28,414 bases of DNA from Nemertoderma westbladi (GCA_032718475.1 JAUCBJ010006303.1:1-28414), one strand, 5' to 3'; shown: positions 1 to 10,668, counted from the stretch's first letter. Notes: generated from the letters alone by a model not told the origin. Translations and numbers: made by a program.

Positions 1-1169
1 TATTTTGGTGAATAATTCATATTGATGATGGTTTCAGGATTTTTGTATGATAGTTTGAATTAGTTAAGGATTACACCTTATTTTGCAACTTTGAATTAAT
101 GAATGTATGAACTTTGAATCATGTTAGTTTATTAACTTTCAAATTTTTTCAAATCTTTTTAAATTTCTGACTCACCCACCCAAGAGGAGTTACGTCAAAC
201 AAACTCTATTCCAAATAGAGATTTTTTTAAATATTCCAATACATGGTGTGTAGGAAGAAATAATACACAAAAAGACAATTAAACAATCAATAATTATGAA
301 TATGGAGAGTGGTGAAGAATTATGAAAACACCAAAACACAGATCAGTGAACATTCACACTATAGGAGCAATAAAGCAGTGAAAATGAGGGCCGCCTGATT
401 GTAACTATTGTATGATACGAAATAATATCAAACAAACACATAGAAAACATGTTGGCTTCCGTTTGAAACAAAAACCAATGACATTGATTGAGCGAAGCGA
501 TTCAAAAAGAAAAACCGACATTTTGTGGAACTACAATAAGCACGTCATTACAATGGTCAATTAATTTACTTAAATTAACGATTAATTGTAAATAATTATT
601 TTAAAAAGTACGAAAATAAATAATAAAATATAGGTAACGATGTAATAAACTCAAGTCACAAAGTTACGTCACACACATAACTACTAAACGTATGGCGTTT
701 AGGGCAATTACAATAACAAAGAACAAAATTATTCAATAGAATGTAACACATGTGTTCAGCTATTATAATGTGGTAATCTCGCGTTAATAACTATACTAAG
801 CACAGCACTACTGTAGATATTAATAAGGGTTCCCGAATGGTAACTCAATTAGACCAAATGGCGCAGACTGAGACTCAGACGTTAAATACCTAATTACGGT
901 AATATAAATTACCTTATAATATTACTTAATAATACTTGTTATTGTTTATATTTGTTGCTATAGTAACGTCACCTGGTGGTGAGTAATTAACTGTTTAAGT
1001 GTATATTGTTTTGTGCAAAGTTTTATTACGTATGTTTTTAGTTTTGTAACAATTATTCGATATGTAATATGTCGTTAGGTGTATAATAATAATACTGCTC
1101 GGGTTTGCCATTATATATTCACCGGTATGTCCATCCATTAATCATATCGAACTCGTTTTAATCTAACGA
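1..1169. other. AT-rich stretch without a recognisable gene
   Basis: I see no long open frame, RNA gene or clear repeat here. The sequence is AT-rich with scattered stops in all frames, as in intergenic or intronic DNA of an invertebrate. Confidence 0.5.
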
Positions 1170-1680
1170 CTAATTTATTAGAACTAACCGTTCGTTACGC
1201 TCCTCATGAACTTCCTCATCGTGACTGTCACGTTCTATTGTCCTTCGATCGTGACACAACCGTGACTGGGACTGTTGTTGCGCCATCTGTATCACTCTAT
1301 TGAATAAACATTTAAAAATGTAATAAATATCTAAATAATTTAGAACAGAAATAAACAAGGTTCTCTTGATAATGTCATCACCAATATATCGAGTCCCATA
1401 AATAGATTCCATCGCATCGGTCATGTAACTCCCCAATTCCATCCCCATTATCCAAACCAGTATATTTTAGTATAAGTTCCAGGAATGTTAACGGCTGACA
1501 ACCACGATTACCCTCGTCTGCCGACAGCCATATAACAAGATTATATACTACAGTCTGATCTGTTAGTTCTACTATACGAAATCCTAACAACCCCATATAG
1601 GTAAGCACCACAAAGAGGACAATAATAATAATAAAATAAAAAAATAAAATAATAATTAATTCTAAAATTACCATCATCAC
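1170..1680 (-). pseudogene. Possible small membrane-protein ORF split by a frame change
   Basis: Two minus-strand frames overlap near 1378-1448. Read from 1680 downward, the first (100 aa) begins with a very hydrophobic stretch at about residues 4-30, then a mixed segment ending around LELILKYTGLDNGDG. The second frame (to 1170) carries on with a Met/Gly/Tyr-rich segment, another hydrophobic patch (about residues 32-54) and a charged tail rich in Glu, Arg and His. The two could be one gene with a frameshift, or two exons. Against this, the first hydrophobic segment is encoded by low-complexity AAT/AAAT DNA at 1620-1672, which gives hydrophobic residues by chance. I do not recognise the protein. 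Chance ORF is about as likely as a real or broken gene. Confidence 0.22.
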
Positions 1681-1697
1681 ATTCTTGGCGATCTTTA

Positions 1698-1736
1698 GGG
1701 GAAGTGTCAGGATTTAAATTGACACTTTAACCCCCC
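1698..1736. repeat. Short inverted AAGTGTC / GACACTT pair with G and C tails
   Basis: GGGGAAGTGTCAGG is followed after a short AT spacer by TGACACTTTAACCCCCC, an inverted pair. The GGGGAAGTGTC word recurs in the G-rich cluster at 3851-3907, so this may be a solo end of the same element family. Confidence 0.4.
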
Positions 1737-1771
1737 GCGCGAGGACACGTATATGTACAATGGAAATAAAT

Positions 1772-1810
1772 ACGATTTAATTTAGGTTTTACGATTTAAT
1801 TTAGGTTTTA
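1772..1810. repeat. 19-bp direct repeat, two copies
   Basis: ACGATTTAATTTAGGTTTT occurs twice head to tail (1772 and 1791). It is a simple local tandem duplication with no known function. Confidence 0.8.
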
Positions 1811-1949
1811 GGAGATAAAGTGTTTATTTTATTTATGTAAACCTCCTGACGGTACACAAATACACTCGGGTCGTAAAGCTGAAAAAGTGATACTTTTCAC
1901 TCAATGATTAAAGTAAATAGTTATTACCACTTGTAAAATAAAAGGGTTC

Positions 1950-2211
1950 GCCCTTGTGAAGAATACCAGGAGTTTATTGGAAATTTATATATGAAGATTT
2001 TTTATTTTTTTTTAATTTACCTTTATTAAGTGTTTTATACCGCTTATTTCAGTCTTATAACCTGTACATATACTAATTCGTTTATTGTTCTGGTTAGATT
2101 CAGCCCACCTGTAACCTGTGTTTTTGGTGAAAACCTGGTATACTTCACATGGGGGTGGGTAACTGCAAAGGGAAATATAACGGTAGAAAGTCTGGTATTC
2201 TTCACATGGGC
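1950..2211. repeat. Inverted repeat with CTGGTATTCTTCAC ends, possible small MITE
   Basis: A 20-base word with core CTGGTATTCTTCACATGGGC is on the plus strand at 2192-2211 and, in close form, at 2134-2153. Its reverse complement, with one or two changes, is at 1950-1969. The resulting 260-bp inverted structure could be a small non-autonomous element. I could not define target-site duplications. The open frames inside it (about 2030-2314 and their shadow) are not convincing genes. Confidence 0.35.
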
Positions 2212-2314
2212 CAAAGGGTTGGTCATATTATATTATAATTATAAAAAAAAAACGCTTTATACAAAAGATTTGGCCTACCTTACTATGGCGGGGAAGTCAG
2301 GTGCCAGTGTGTAG

Positions 2315-3082
2315 AGTCGTTGCAATATAGGTTGATATATTAACCCCGTTGGTAACAAACATTTACAAATAAGCAATCGTATAGGAAACCCTTTAAATTC
2401 TCGTATTATACTTCCAATCTACAAAGTGGAACGAACATTAAATAAGTTTGAATAGCTAAGGAAAACCAAATTAACATTATAGTACTAAAGAAAGGTATGT
2501 ACTTGTCTAATTGTCTATAGGTATTTAACTATGTATAATCGGAATGCTACATTGCTGCGCAGACTTACAAAATTGAGCCGCCACAACTCCCTAATTATTA
2601 TAGGCGACTCTGTTCAAGTATAAAGCTTTGGAGGATAAATTAGACACATTCAATAGGGGGATTTGGTGCCCTCAGCAGTTAATAGAGTCCAGATCTGGTT
2701 CTACTGCTGCTCTAAATAATAGAACATTAATCTTCCGATGTATTCAATGAGATTTCCAAATACTGGGCAGCCCAGATAGATAGTAATAGTTTGTCGTGAT
2801 TAATACAAAAAATTACAAATTATAGTTTTATTGGCCGAACATGATAAGACCTATTATAATGAAATGAGATTTAATGCTATAATATAGCAGTACCATAAGG
2901 ACCATGGGCGGTCATTTATCGTTTTATATCAATTTGTAGCTCTATGTTTACAATATATATAAATAAACATGAAGGAAGAGCCGATAATATGAAATGAATT
3001 AATATGTTTAGCAATGAATTTTGTTGAAGAACAATACTGTATAATATGCTGTCAATTCCATAATAAATTCCCATTGACTTAC
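2315..3082. other. No gene seen
   Basis: AT-rich sequence. If the minus-strand PDZ-like exon at 3083-3228 is real, this is its downstream intron. A second possible donor (GTAAGT on the minus strand near 2565-2570) lies here, but I could not assign a convincing exon to it. Confidence 0.4.
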
Positions 3083-3228
3083 AGAGGCCATCTTCAATCC
3101 GCTAACAGGTTGACGATTCACTTCGTCGATAACATCGCCTATAGCCAGTCTGTTATCGTCAGCTGTAACGCTGCCTTCCTCCTTGGCGATAATAACCGCT
3201 TTATTGGCGGTATAGCGAACTATCATAC
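3083..3228 (-). CDS. Internal exon encoding part of a PDZ-like domain
   Basis: Read on the minus strand, the interval is bounded by a pyrimidine-rich acceptor ending TTTTCCTTACAG and by the donor CT|GTAAGT, both strong splice signals. The 146-bp exon starts with two bases completing a codon, then codes for 48 residues. These contain EEGSVTADDNRLAIGDVIDE followed by VNRQPVSG, the pattern of the PDZ carboxylate-binding domain from strand C to strand D (small residue, Asp-x-Arg-Leu, Gly-Asp-x-Ile, x-Val-Asn). PDZ domains bind C-terminal peptides of membrane and scaffold proteins. The GLGF loop and the final helix would lie in neighbouring exons that I could not locate in the window. Host gene unknown. 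The splice sites and the motif support each other, so I think this is a real exon, or a remnant of one. Confidence 0.6.
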
Positions 3229-3616
3229 CTGTAAGGAAAATTAGGTAGGGTGTTCGGACACTTGGGGATGAATATTATTGTTGCAATCAAAATTATACCT
3301 CTCCAGGGTAAAATCGACATGCGTCGACCTGTATTCTGTGTTCAGCATTACATATTGACATACATATTACTATACATACTATATATATAGATATTATATA
3401 CACGATATATTCAATTTCCTGGTTACTTGCAATATTTTTAATGGGATTTTGTTGAATTATATAATATTGTAGTAATTTATATATTAATTTGGTTAACATT
3501 CAATACAGCTCCTACTTTAGGCTTAGTCAATTTATTATCTGATGATATAAACATGAATTGATTATTTCAAAACGGTCTCAAAGTCTTTCACCACGGGCAC
3601 ACAGGGAAATAAATAC

Positions 3617-3713
3617 CGGGGTTTGGGGGCAGCAACCCCCAAGAAAAGAAGCGGGGGTTTGGGGGCGGCAGCCCCCAAGAATAGAAGCGGGGGTTTGGGG
3701 GCGGCAGCCCCGA
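3617..3713. repeat. 36-bp hairpin minisatellite, three units
   Basis: Three head-to-tail units (GTTTGGGG at 3621, 3657 and 3693) have a 36-bp period. Each carries a G-rich half, a GGCA-like loop and a C-rich half; the second and most regular unit forms a perfect 8-bp stem TTGGGGGC/GCCCCCAA. The spacer is AAGAANAGAAGCGG. It is GC-rich against an AT-rich background. The open frames across it on both strands read the repeat only and are not genes. Confidence 0.85.
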
Positions 3714-3850
3714 ATTAAAAGAATAACAAACAAAATTTTACTATAAAAATGTTTCTTTTGAAAAAACTTGTCTAGATACAACTTGTCCTGAACCATCTTT
3801 AACTTTTGTTTATTGCTTTGATGCACCCAGATTAATTGTAACACTTTAAC

Positions 3851-3907
3851 TGGGGGGAAGTGTCCGGGGGGCAAGTGACCGGGGAGGGGGGGAGTGTCCG
3901 GGGGGAA
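3851..3907. repeat. Iteron cluster GGGGGAAGTGTCC, possible element end
   Basis: Successive units GGGGGGAAGTGTCC, GGGGGGCAAGTGACC and GGGGGAGTGTCC end in GGGGGAAGC. A lone inverse relative, CGGACACTTGGGG, lies at about 3254-3266, so a roughly 650-bp element between the two is possible but unproven. The cluster resembles the iteron-bearing ends at 4069-4763. Confidence 0.4.
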
Positions 3908-4068
3908 GCTAGATCCTTAGGTAGTTCAGTGTAGATAGGGATACTGAACAATAGTAGGGATACACTGGCAAGAAATGCTATAAAAGTCAACCACCCTGCT
4001 TAAGGTTAACGAAATCCGGTTCCATACACGTACGCAAGTACAACGCTACAATATATTGCGAGGAATTA

Positions 4069-4763
4069 GGACAATTGCCCCCCCCCCCCCCCCCCCCCAC
4101 CCGAGAATTACCCCTCGGACAATTGCCCCCCGCACAATTGCCCCCCGGCCCGGACTATTACCCCCCGATATTTTATTCAAATAATATATTTTTAAATCTT
4201 GAAATCATTTGAATGTTTTCCTATGGTTTTCTGAAATTCAAGTACAGGTGTATATAATTTTAATCTTCATCAACACTTCTAAACTTTAATATTTTTTTTT
4301 TCGAAAAATCCAAGATTTTTCTACAACAATTTGATTTGATCACCATTTCTAAACTTTTAATTGTTATGTGTTTTTCAAAATATGCACGATTTTTTTTCTA
4401 GAACAATTTGATTATCTTTATGCGAGCTATAGCTTTTTCATGATGTTATTTAATGGCTTCAGTGCCATAACATGATATTTTTATTGTAATGAAATACAAC
4501 ATAATGAAATACATCCAAAATATCGGAATTATTGAGCACACAAATAAAGCAACAAGGATTTCTAATTAATAATATAAAACGGACTTAGGTTAGGGGGACT
4601 AAATAGCTTGTTAGGAACGACCTTATTTATTTTGAAATTTTTCTTGGAGTCAATTTATTGTTTGGTGGGTAAGTATAATTGGGGGGAAAAATAATCAGGG
4701 GGAATAGTCCGGGGGGGGGGGGGGCAATGGACCGGGGGGAAATTGTCTGGGGGGCAATAGTCC
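4069..4763. mobile_element. Non-autonomous element with GGACAATTGCCCCC iteron ends
   Basis: The left end (4069-4165) starts GGACAATTGCCCC, runs into about 20 C, then repeats variants (GGACAATTGCCCCC, GCACAATTGCCCCC, GGACTATTACCCCC). The right end (4680-4763) holds the same units inverted (GGGGGAATAGTCC, GGGGCAATGGACC, GGGGAAATTGTCT, GGGGCAATAGTCC). Between the arrays lies about 500 bp of AT-rich non-coding DNA. Inverted ends and the absence of an ORF fit a MITE-like DNA transposon, but its ends are arrays of diverging 14-16-bp units rather than one TIR. I found no clear target-site duplication. Confidence 0.6.
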
Positions 4764-4812
4764 TGGGGGCCAACAATCAGACAGTATATGGATAGATATT
4801 ATGTGGCTAGTA

Positions 4813-4919
4813 CAATAAACGAAAGTCAATAAAACCGATTAGACTTTTATTTTTGGGAGTAATCATCCGTTACTTGCGTCGACCTTCCCGGGTAACCTTT
4901 TGATTGCGTCGATTCCCCT
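4813..4919 (+). repeat. Partial copy of the TTGCGTCGA..CCCC repeat
   Basis: This segment aligns with the right ends at 14645-14768 and 28128-28250: ATAAAC, a T-rich run, GGGAGTAATCA, then TTGCGTCGACCTTCCC and TTGCGTCGATTCCCC. It is a solo end with two iterons and no matching left end nearby. Confidence 0.55.
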
Positions 4920-5774
4920 CCTGTCTCATATAATTAGCTCGGTAGGTCGGTATCCCTAGTAGAGTACCGGTCGGTACCTTGCTTTATTATATTTGCTTTT
5001 TTTACACAGCAGGATTAATATTCAGTTATAGTAGCTTGGGTAAGGTACTGCTGCACTGTCAGACTGTAGATTTGGATATTTATTTCTACGTTGCGCCATC
5101 GGCGCTACAGAAATGTAATGTAATAGAATGAAAAAGAATGTACATGCCAATGGAATTACAGTGGTCTGAGAATGAATAAACCAATCCTAGGTTGTTGCGC
5201 CAATGCTGACGAATTGTTGCGCTGTAGCGCCATTGCGTGTTTTCCAGGAAACCATGGTGGGCGACGTTTTCTTAACTAATTTTTCAGCATACAGCTCATA
5301 TATTAAGAAAATGAAACTAAATTGTTGATACTGGGACCGGAACGTAATTTCGACCCCTGCCATATACCGGTACATACAGATAGGATGTATGCTACAATCA
5401 AGGACTAGGCCTACTGAAGCAAGGACTGGCACACAGTAAATCCAGAGTTCGCTAGCGAAGGCCATGTTGCTTTTGTTACTGGTAACCAGTTTGAATGATA
5501 AACATACACATTCTGGGGTAAAAAATTATGGAGAATCTATTTCTGGTATTAGTAGTATAGTAGTCTTCTTCAGTAGTCCTTGGCCACAATGTGTAAAAAA
5601 AAGTTACCAGTACTTAGGTGTTTATAAACAGTAGGCCTAAGGTGCTACATTACATATGTAGTAGGCTAAAGCACAATCATAATACCGGAACTTGAATAGG
5701 CCCATCCCATCCAGCAGACTGGATGGGGTAGCTGCCGGACGTGGTAGGTAGGCCAAATACAGTAATACCGGTAC

Positions 5775-5895
5775 TTAATACTACAGTAGTAACATCCTTC
5801 TTGACGATCTGCACGTGATCCACAATTTTAATGAGGATGTCGCGACGTTTTTTCGAGAGATTGGGGACCCACGAATTACACAAAATATCCAAAAA
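5775..5895 (-). CDS. Candidate exon conserved in both duplication copies
   Basis: On the minus strand an acceptor-like TTTTTGAACAG precedes an open stretch, with a possible donor GTACCG after it. The frame reads ILCNSWVPNLSKKRRDILIK then IVDHVQIVKKDVTTVVLSTG. The counterpart at 21741-21866 keeps the frame through this stretch even where the copies differ by 3 and 6 bases (an added CTC codon, then an added six-base block), and the frames part only further on. In-frame indels hint at past coding constraint. I do not recognise the product, which looks like an amphipathic helical segment. It may be an exon of a lost gene or a chance frame. Confidence 0.28.
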
Positions 5896-6310
5896 CTGTT
5901 CAAAAATACCTTAATTAACTGTAAGCTGGTAAGGGAACAGTTTTCTTTTGGGTATTTTTGAAAAATTTGGGTGTCTTTTTGGGTGTTTTGGTGGGGGTTT
6001 TTGGTAATTCGCAGGACCAGGAACTTCTGCCTAAGAAAACCAAGGATACAATGATAATAGTCGGTGATACATTTTTACAAATAAAACAATATATTCGATA
6101 TAAAACGTGGTACCGTACCGGAAAACACTCTATTCCCACTCATTTTCTTTAGCAAAATTCAGATATTCTGCTCACATAGTTAGTTACTTACAATAAACTT
6201 TTGGCACGGTTTTCACTTTTGTAACAATTTTTTACATACCAATATACACTACATTGTTTGGTGTATTGTTATTGTTTTTACATAATGCATAAATAAATCG
6301 TTATCTATAT

Positions 6311-6328
6311 AATGTGGCTCGCCACATT
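6311..6328. repeat. Short perfect hairpin, kept in both copies
   Basis: AATGTGGC-TC-GCCACATT forms an 8-bp stem with a 2-base loop. The same hairpin lies in copy B near 22218-22235. Function unknown. Confidence 0.7.
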
Positions 6329-6425
6329 TACACAATGTAGATTATTTCATTGACTAATTAATATACTGGTACTTCAGACAACTAAGTCAGCTTATGGCGT
6401 TTCATTCAGACATTAGCTCTGCACC

Positions 6426-6939
6426 CAAGGCGTACTATATACAAGGCCATGCCATCGAGTTAACTAGGGATTTTTTTAAGATTTTTTTTACAGCAATTTA
6501 ATATTTTGATATGGAGAGATTTCTATAAATTTTCATTTGCTGCAATTTGATCAATGGAGTAAGATACAATCTGTAAGATACAAAATTTTATGATGGTAGC
6601 TAGTGTTTTAGGTAGGTTTAGCTAGTAATTTCAACACTGGTTCCGATATCCTATTTCCTTCTATAAATATTTTGTAGTAGCTAGTTCTCATTACTATTTG
6701 TATAGAAAATGTTCCAGAAGATGTTAGCTATTCATTTTTAAAAAAATTATGTTCTAGAACAAATATTCTCTGTTTTAGAACATTTTTTAGAAACAAATCT
6801 GGATTCTATTTAAAACGCATGGAATCGTTCTAAAACGTGTTTAAAATCAATAAAATCAAATTGTTGTAAACAAAATCTTGCCCCCAATCACCGCCCCAGG
6901 GTTAACTCGATGGCATGGCCTTGTATATAGTACGCCTTG
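6426..6939. mobile_element. 514-bp MITE with 39-bp perfect TIR and 8-bp target duplication
   Basis: The ends are perfect inverted repeats of 39 bp starting CAAGGCGTACTATATACAAG. The flanks are TCTGCACC (6418-6425) and TCTGCAAC (6940-6947). The unoccupied site TCTGCAAC is seen once in copy B at 22327-22334, which proves the insertion. An 8-bp duplication and a CA-starting TIR fit the hAT superfamily (P elements also make 8 bp). The interior is AT-rich without an ORF, so the element is non-autonomous. The near-perfect arms suggest a fairly recent insertion, after the segmental duplication. Confidence 0.9.
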
Positions 6940-7275
6940 TCTGCAACCCAGCGTCAGCGTACAGCATTCTACCGTCATAGCGTAGCATTGTATGGGTTGT
7001 ATAATTATAAATATACTGCAACTACTACATAATATTAAATTATAATTATATCTACGGAAACAAATAAATTATTCAACATTTATTTAGTTTTTTTAGATAA
7101 CATTAATAGGTAAAGGTAATATATTCGTAGTGTAGCAGCTAATTAATATATTCAACATTCCAATTACATATTAGGAAACTAAATATGTTTCACTGTTACA
7201 CTGCAGAACTGATATTCAGCTGAATGTGTGAAATTGTTAAAGGAATTATACAAGGCTACACTGGTATTAGTGCAG

Positions 7276-9224
7276 CGGCATTACTATGTTATGGCATATG
7301 GGTACCCACTTTTTGACCATTTATTTGACAATGTTATTGGCTATTATCATGAGGTTTTTTGTTTTAGAACATAAATGTCATCTTCTATGAGACGTTAGCT
7401 AGTGTTTTTTTATGGTAGCTACTGTTTTTAAAATTACAAAACCACATTTTTGGTACCTAATTTTTGATCAATTTTTGACCATGTTAATGGATATTATCAT
7501 GATGTTTTGTGTCCTAGAACGTCAATTTCGGTAACAGTTCGGTATAGAACTGCATTTTTATAACATAAATCATTGTTACCATGGCAACAGTGAAGAGTTC
7601 TAGAACAAAAAATATATAATATACACTATTCTAGAACAAAAATAAAATAAAAAAATTATTGTTCTAGAACATATAGCTAGTAATTTTTAAAATTTATAAT
7701 AGCTAGTAATAAAAAAATATTTATTTATTTATATTATTATTAAAAAAATGTTATCTACCGGTACCAAATTGTACTATTTGTTAAATTTACTAGCTATTTT
7801 AAAATTAAAAAAACAAGCTATATTTTTTTAGAACATCATTATTTTTTATTTTATTTATGTAATATTATATGTATTATACACTATTCTAGAGCATAAATAA
7901 TACAATTAATATAATCTTCTAGAACATATAGCTAGTTATTTTTCAAATTTAAAATAGCTAGTAATACAAAAAAAATTATTTATTTATATTAATTATTTAT
8001 TAGAAAATTTATCTACCAAATTTGATATTTTTTAAATTTACTAGCTATTTTAAAATTAAAAAAAAGCTAGCTCTCTGTTCTAGAACATTATATTTTTTAT
8101 TTTATTTATGTTCTAGAATAATATATAATACTTTTCTATTGTTCTAGAACTCTACAATGTTGCCATAATAACAAAGACAATGTTTTAAAAATGCTGTTCT
8201 ATACGGAACTCTAGCCTAAATTTCACCTTCTGAGAGAGGTTACCGTACCTATTATTTTTTATTATGGTAGTTAGGGTTTTTAAAGGTAGCTAGCTGCTAG
8301 TGATCTTAAAATTACAAAATACAATTTTGGACCACGTTAATGGATATTATCATGATGTTTTTTTGTTGTAAAACATACATTTCACCTTCTAAGAGAGGTT
8401 AGCTATTATTTTTTATTATGGTAGCTAGTGTTCTTGAAGGTAGCTGTGGGCACTATGTTATGGGTACCCACTTTTTAAACAAATTTTTCATATGAAAACG
8501 GCTTTTATCATGAGGTTTTTTGTTCTAGAACAAATATTTAACTTTCTGCCAGTACGATGGTAGCTAGTAATTGTGATTTTGTGTTAGCCAGTACTTTTTA
8601 TTAGCTAGTGAAAAAAATTATAATTGAAAAATTGAAAAAAATTTGACCAACTTTTTTCTTGTAAAAATGTAGGCCTATTTTATTATGAGGTTTTTTTTAT
8701 CTAGAACAAATATTTGACCTTCTGACAATAAGATGGTAGCTAGTACCGGTACTTTTGATTTTGTGTTAGCTAGTACTTTTTATTAGCTAGTGAAAAAAAT
8801 TTAAGATATAAGTTAATTTTCAATTATATTATATATTTGCCTGGAATAATTTATGAGTCATGGTAGCTAGTAATTTTTATTTGATAGTAAAAGTAGGCCT
8901 AGCTAGTAATTATTCACTAGCTAGTTTTTTATACAAAATTAGGCAGGTCCAAAATACAGTTATTACTATTCAGAAATGTAAATTATAGACATTTTTATTA
9001 TACTCAGTCAGAACACTCACTGTGCTTATCGTGTTTAATAATAATATTTTCTTGATCTTTTCCAGAGCATCCAAAAAAAATTCTAGATTTATTTATCTTT
9101 TTATTGGTCATTTCTAGAATATATTGATGATACGGAAATTGCCTAAATAAAAGGGGCACTACAAATTGTCTTTTGTAATTTTAAGATCAGTAGCTGGCAC
9201 TACTATGACACTATGTTATGGGTA
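7276..9224. repeat. Diverged tandem satellite of 150-175-bp units
   Basis: The word ATCATGAGGTTTTTTG or a close variant recurs near 7348, 7498, 8350, 8510 and 8685. Once the MITE at 7530-8216 is removed the spacing is about 150-175 bp. Each unit runs: GTTCTAGAAC-like palindrome, AT..TTCACCTTCTGAGAG, GGTAGCTAGTG, an A/T tract, then TTGACCATGTTAATGG. The block starts and ends with related GGCACTACTATG...GGGTACCCAC sequence, and the last few bases reappear at 10458-10462 after the inserted element. Copy B lacks the whole block; its junction is near 22670-22676. Confidence 0.75.
7530..8216. mobile_element. 687-bp MITE, long TIR, 8-bp target duplication
   Basis: The left end GGTAACAGTTCGGTATAG and the right end (reverse complement GGCTAGAGTTCCGTATAG) head inverted arms of about 75 bp with shared blocks such as GCATTTTTA and ATGGCAACA. 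The flanks TCAATTTC (7522-7529) and TAAATTTC (8217-8224) differ by one base. It sits inside the 150-bp satellite and interrupts one unit. No ORF. It is the same family as 10669-10958. Confidence 0.82.
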
Positions 9225-10457
9225 GGGTGAGTAAGGGAGACTTGATTTTAGGGGAGACTTGATTTGTTTTTAATAACTCAAAAACTATTGTAAATTATTT
9301 GACAATACCACACAAAAATGTGTAAAATACATGTTGTCTACACCCGCGCAACAATGTTTTATTACGTTTTGGTTATTTTTTGTTTTATTGTCAATAAACG
9401 TTTTCTGGGTTCAAAAGTAAATTTTTGCCCTTTACAACGAATGAAAATTCGCATCCTTATTTTACTGTATGTTAATTGTAATTCACAACATGTGTTGACT
9501 AATTATTGCACTATCCTGCCATATATTGTTTTCCAGTATCGGTTCAGCCGTTTTGAAATTATATATCAATTAATATAATATAAAAAAAGCCCATGTGGGG
9601 AGACATGACGCCCGAGTGTTAGGGAGACTTGAAGCCTTCAATGCTGACGTCTACCTAGAGATACACCCACGTAGAGAACCATTACACCAGAGCACTCCAA
9701 CCAGTTGATCGGCACTTACACAGACCAAGCTATCAATGGAATGTGAATACAATGGAGTGGCCAGAGAAAGAGAGAGAGAGGCCTTGATAAACCCAGCCAA
9801 GCCAAGCCAACCAACTCTTCCTTCCCTCTTTGCAATGTAGTTAGTAGCCCGCCAACTGGGTGATTGACAGCTTAAACAAGATGCCACTTTGTCAGAAAGC
9901 GGCACACATCAATAGAATTACAGGAAAACAATTAATATGTGCCTGGATTGAAAATTATACAAGATATTCATTAATAAAAAGTACCTTCCCGCGTTAAAAT
10001 TTAATGCGGTTTTAATGAAATATTATTTATTCAGTTCTTGTTGGGAGAACCATGTGAACGACCCCCTAAATTTGTATACAATTTTGGATAATAATTTATC
10101 AATTTAACAATCGAATTTTTAGAATTGTTTTTGCTCTACTAGAAAATAGACACGTTGAACATGAAATTATTACACTTCTTATGTATTTTTGAACGAATTT
10201 ACAAATATGCTGGGTGGGGTTCAAGTCTCCCATCCTAGGTGTTATGTCTTCCCCCATTGAGGGAGACTTAACGCTTTTTCGAAAATACGAATAATTGGTT
10301 TAATTTAAAAAGATTAAGAGTTGAAATTCTCAAACTCTCACATAATGATAGCAATCATAAATGTAATGTGATAAAGTTAAAACGGCATTGAAAAATTAAT
10401 TTATCTCTTCTTTAGAGCGATTATAACTTTTGGGTTTCAAGTCTCCCTCACTCACCC
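9225..10457. mobile_element. 1.2-kb TA-flanked element with GGGAGACTTGA iterons
   Basis: The terminal inverted repeats GGGTGAGTAAGGGAGACTTG and GGGTGAGTGAGGGAGACTTG match at all but one base and are flanked by TA (9223-9224 and 10458-10459). Rejoining the flanks gives GGGTACCCAC, the word found in the neighbouring satellite units (7300 and 8468 regions), so the insertion site is well defined. The GGGAGACTTGA core recurs inside (about 9253, 9599, 9623, 10218 inverted, 10259). The TA duplication suggests Tc1/mariner or another TA-targeting superfamily. A GC-richer central block (9640-9920) could be captured DNA. Its minus-strand 84-aa frame and the 86-aa plus frame at 9318 are not recognisable proteins, so the element is probably non-autonomous. 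Confidence 0.82.
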
Positions 10458-10578
10458 TACCCACGAAGGAGTAGACCTCACAAAGGTACTACTAGCATAT
10501 GTGTCTCAAATTGTTACTGATTTTTTTAAAATTAAGTTGTATGATGATTTCTGTACTATTTAATTTTTTTTCCAAGAA

Positions 10579-10640
10579 ATGTTCTAGAACAAAAAAAATG
10601 TGTTGTAGAACAAAAAATGTGTTCTAGAACAAAAATATTT
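10579..10640. repeat. Tandem TGTTCTAGAACAAAAA units
   Basis: Three close repeats of TGTT(C/G)TAGAACAAAAA at about 20-bp spacing. Similar units lie at 11020-11050, 22809-22830 and 24460-24478, so they belong to the duplicated block upstream of the paralogous gene. Confidence 0.7.
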
Positions 10641-10668
10641 ATCAAAGTTTATAGCTAACACGTGTTAT

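Noticed and set aside
3558-3874. ORFs on both strands across the GC-rich minisatellite
   Set aside because: They only translate the 36-bp repeat and lack unique sequence.
9318-9905. Transposase genes in the 1.2-kb TA-flanked element
   Set aside because: The 86-aa and 84-aa frames lack any DDE/D motif or helix-turn-helix pattern.
7276-10462. Helitron as explanation for the insertion in copy A
   Set aside because: No TC start, no CTRR end with hairpin and no A/T target; the satellite and TA-flanked element explain it better.
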